Assembly (NCBI RefSeq): GCF_014359905.1
Contig: NZ_JACIYP010000010.1
Span: 22,456 to 86,455, forward strand
Direction of reading: 5' to 3'
DNA: 64,000 bases
DNA from: Hoeflea sp.
GTDB taxonomy: Bacteria > Pseudomonadota > Alphaproteobacteria > Rhizobiales > Rhizobiaceae
Shown here piece by piece: positions 63,959-64,000 of the stretch. Position 1 is the first letter of the stretch, and each line of letters starts with the position of its first letter. The notes beneath the pieces were generated by a model that was not told where the DNA came from, did not search any database, and saw only the letters and a program-made list of their open reading frames with translations. The position numbers and the translations under genes were made by a program.

Positions 63959-64000
63959 CCGCAACAGCCACCCGGTTTCGAAGACCGGACGTGCTTGGAC

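Overview
The window is a GC-rich chromosomal segment from an alphaproteobacterium, almost certainly of the order Hyphomicrobiales (Rhizobiales) and probably Rhizobiaceae in the broad sense. The evidence is the core gene order hemW-rdgB-rph / hrcA-grpE, mutS / maeB / olsB, rsmI-yraN-gshB-comM and sppA-ihfB-lapA, together with rhizobial-type ornithine-lipid (olsB), D-tartrate (tarD) and TRIC-channel genes. The genus cannot be fixed from sequence alone. No rRNA, tRNA, CRISPR array or intact insertion sequence was recognised.

Layout. 1-9 kb is mixed accessory DNA: a cut-off gene, an AT-rich small gene of unknown function, a GNAT and an FKBP isomerase, then a coaBC gene fused in frame to a FitA-type antitoxin, with a second antitoxin remnant before it and a palindromic repeat plus partial coaBC duplication after it. 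An OsmC/HxlR pair, a methyltransferase and a LysR/cupin pair follow. 9-22 kb holds a glutamine amidotransferase, pirin, MarR, a feo iron-uptake locus whose feoB has lost its middle, an XRE-cupin/GNAT pair, a tandem HD-GYP protein, a zinc alcohol dehydrogenase and several membrane proteins. 22-33 kb carries prfC, dut, a hydroxyproline dehydratase, cysK, comM, gshB, a scar where an SDR and an AraC gene were both truncated, yraN and rsmI. 33-44 kb has a GGDEF-EAL protein, an XRE/SulP pair, the hemW-rdgB-rph and hrcA-grpE blocks, TRIC, LysE and adenosine kinase. 44.4-46.3 kb is a two-gene radical-SAM/small-peptide locus. 46-64 kb holds mutS, maeB, olsB, a hybrid histidine kinase, acuI, an overlapping methyltransferase/methyltransferase/lspA operon, coxG, a MerR/cation-transporter pair, a frameshifted tarD, and lapA-ihfB-sppA.

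The best candidate for an undescribed system is 44429-46147: a 67-residue peptide gene ending in a two-cysteine, glycine-rich tail, a perfect 11-bp intercistronic hairpin, and a SPASM-type radical SAM enzyme with the full set of Fe-S cysteines. This is the layout of a ribosomally made, post-translationally modified peptide, with no transporter or protease beside it. Second is the antitoxin-CoaBC fusion at 2608-4083, which has two tandem palindromes just upstream that could serve as operator sites for its own DNA-binding domain; this would link CoA synthesis to a captured toxin-antitoxin repressor.

Several genes are decaying: feoB (internal deletion with frame change), tarD (+1 in a C4/G4 run), the SDR/AraC pair (both 5' halves missing), one antitoxin copy and the coaBC tail copy. 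All functional calls rest on reading motifs and recalled family features; no database search was run.
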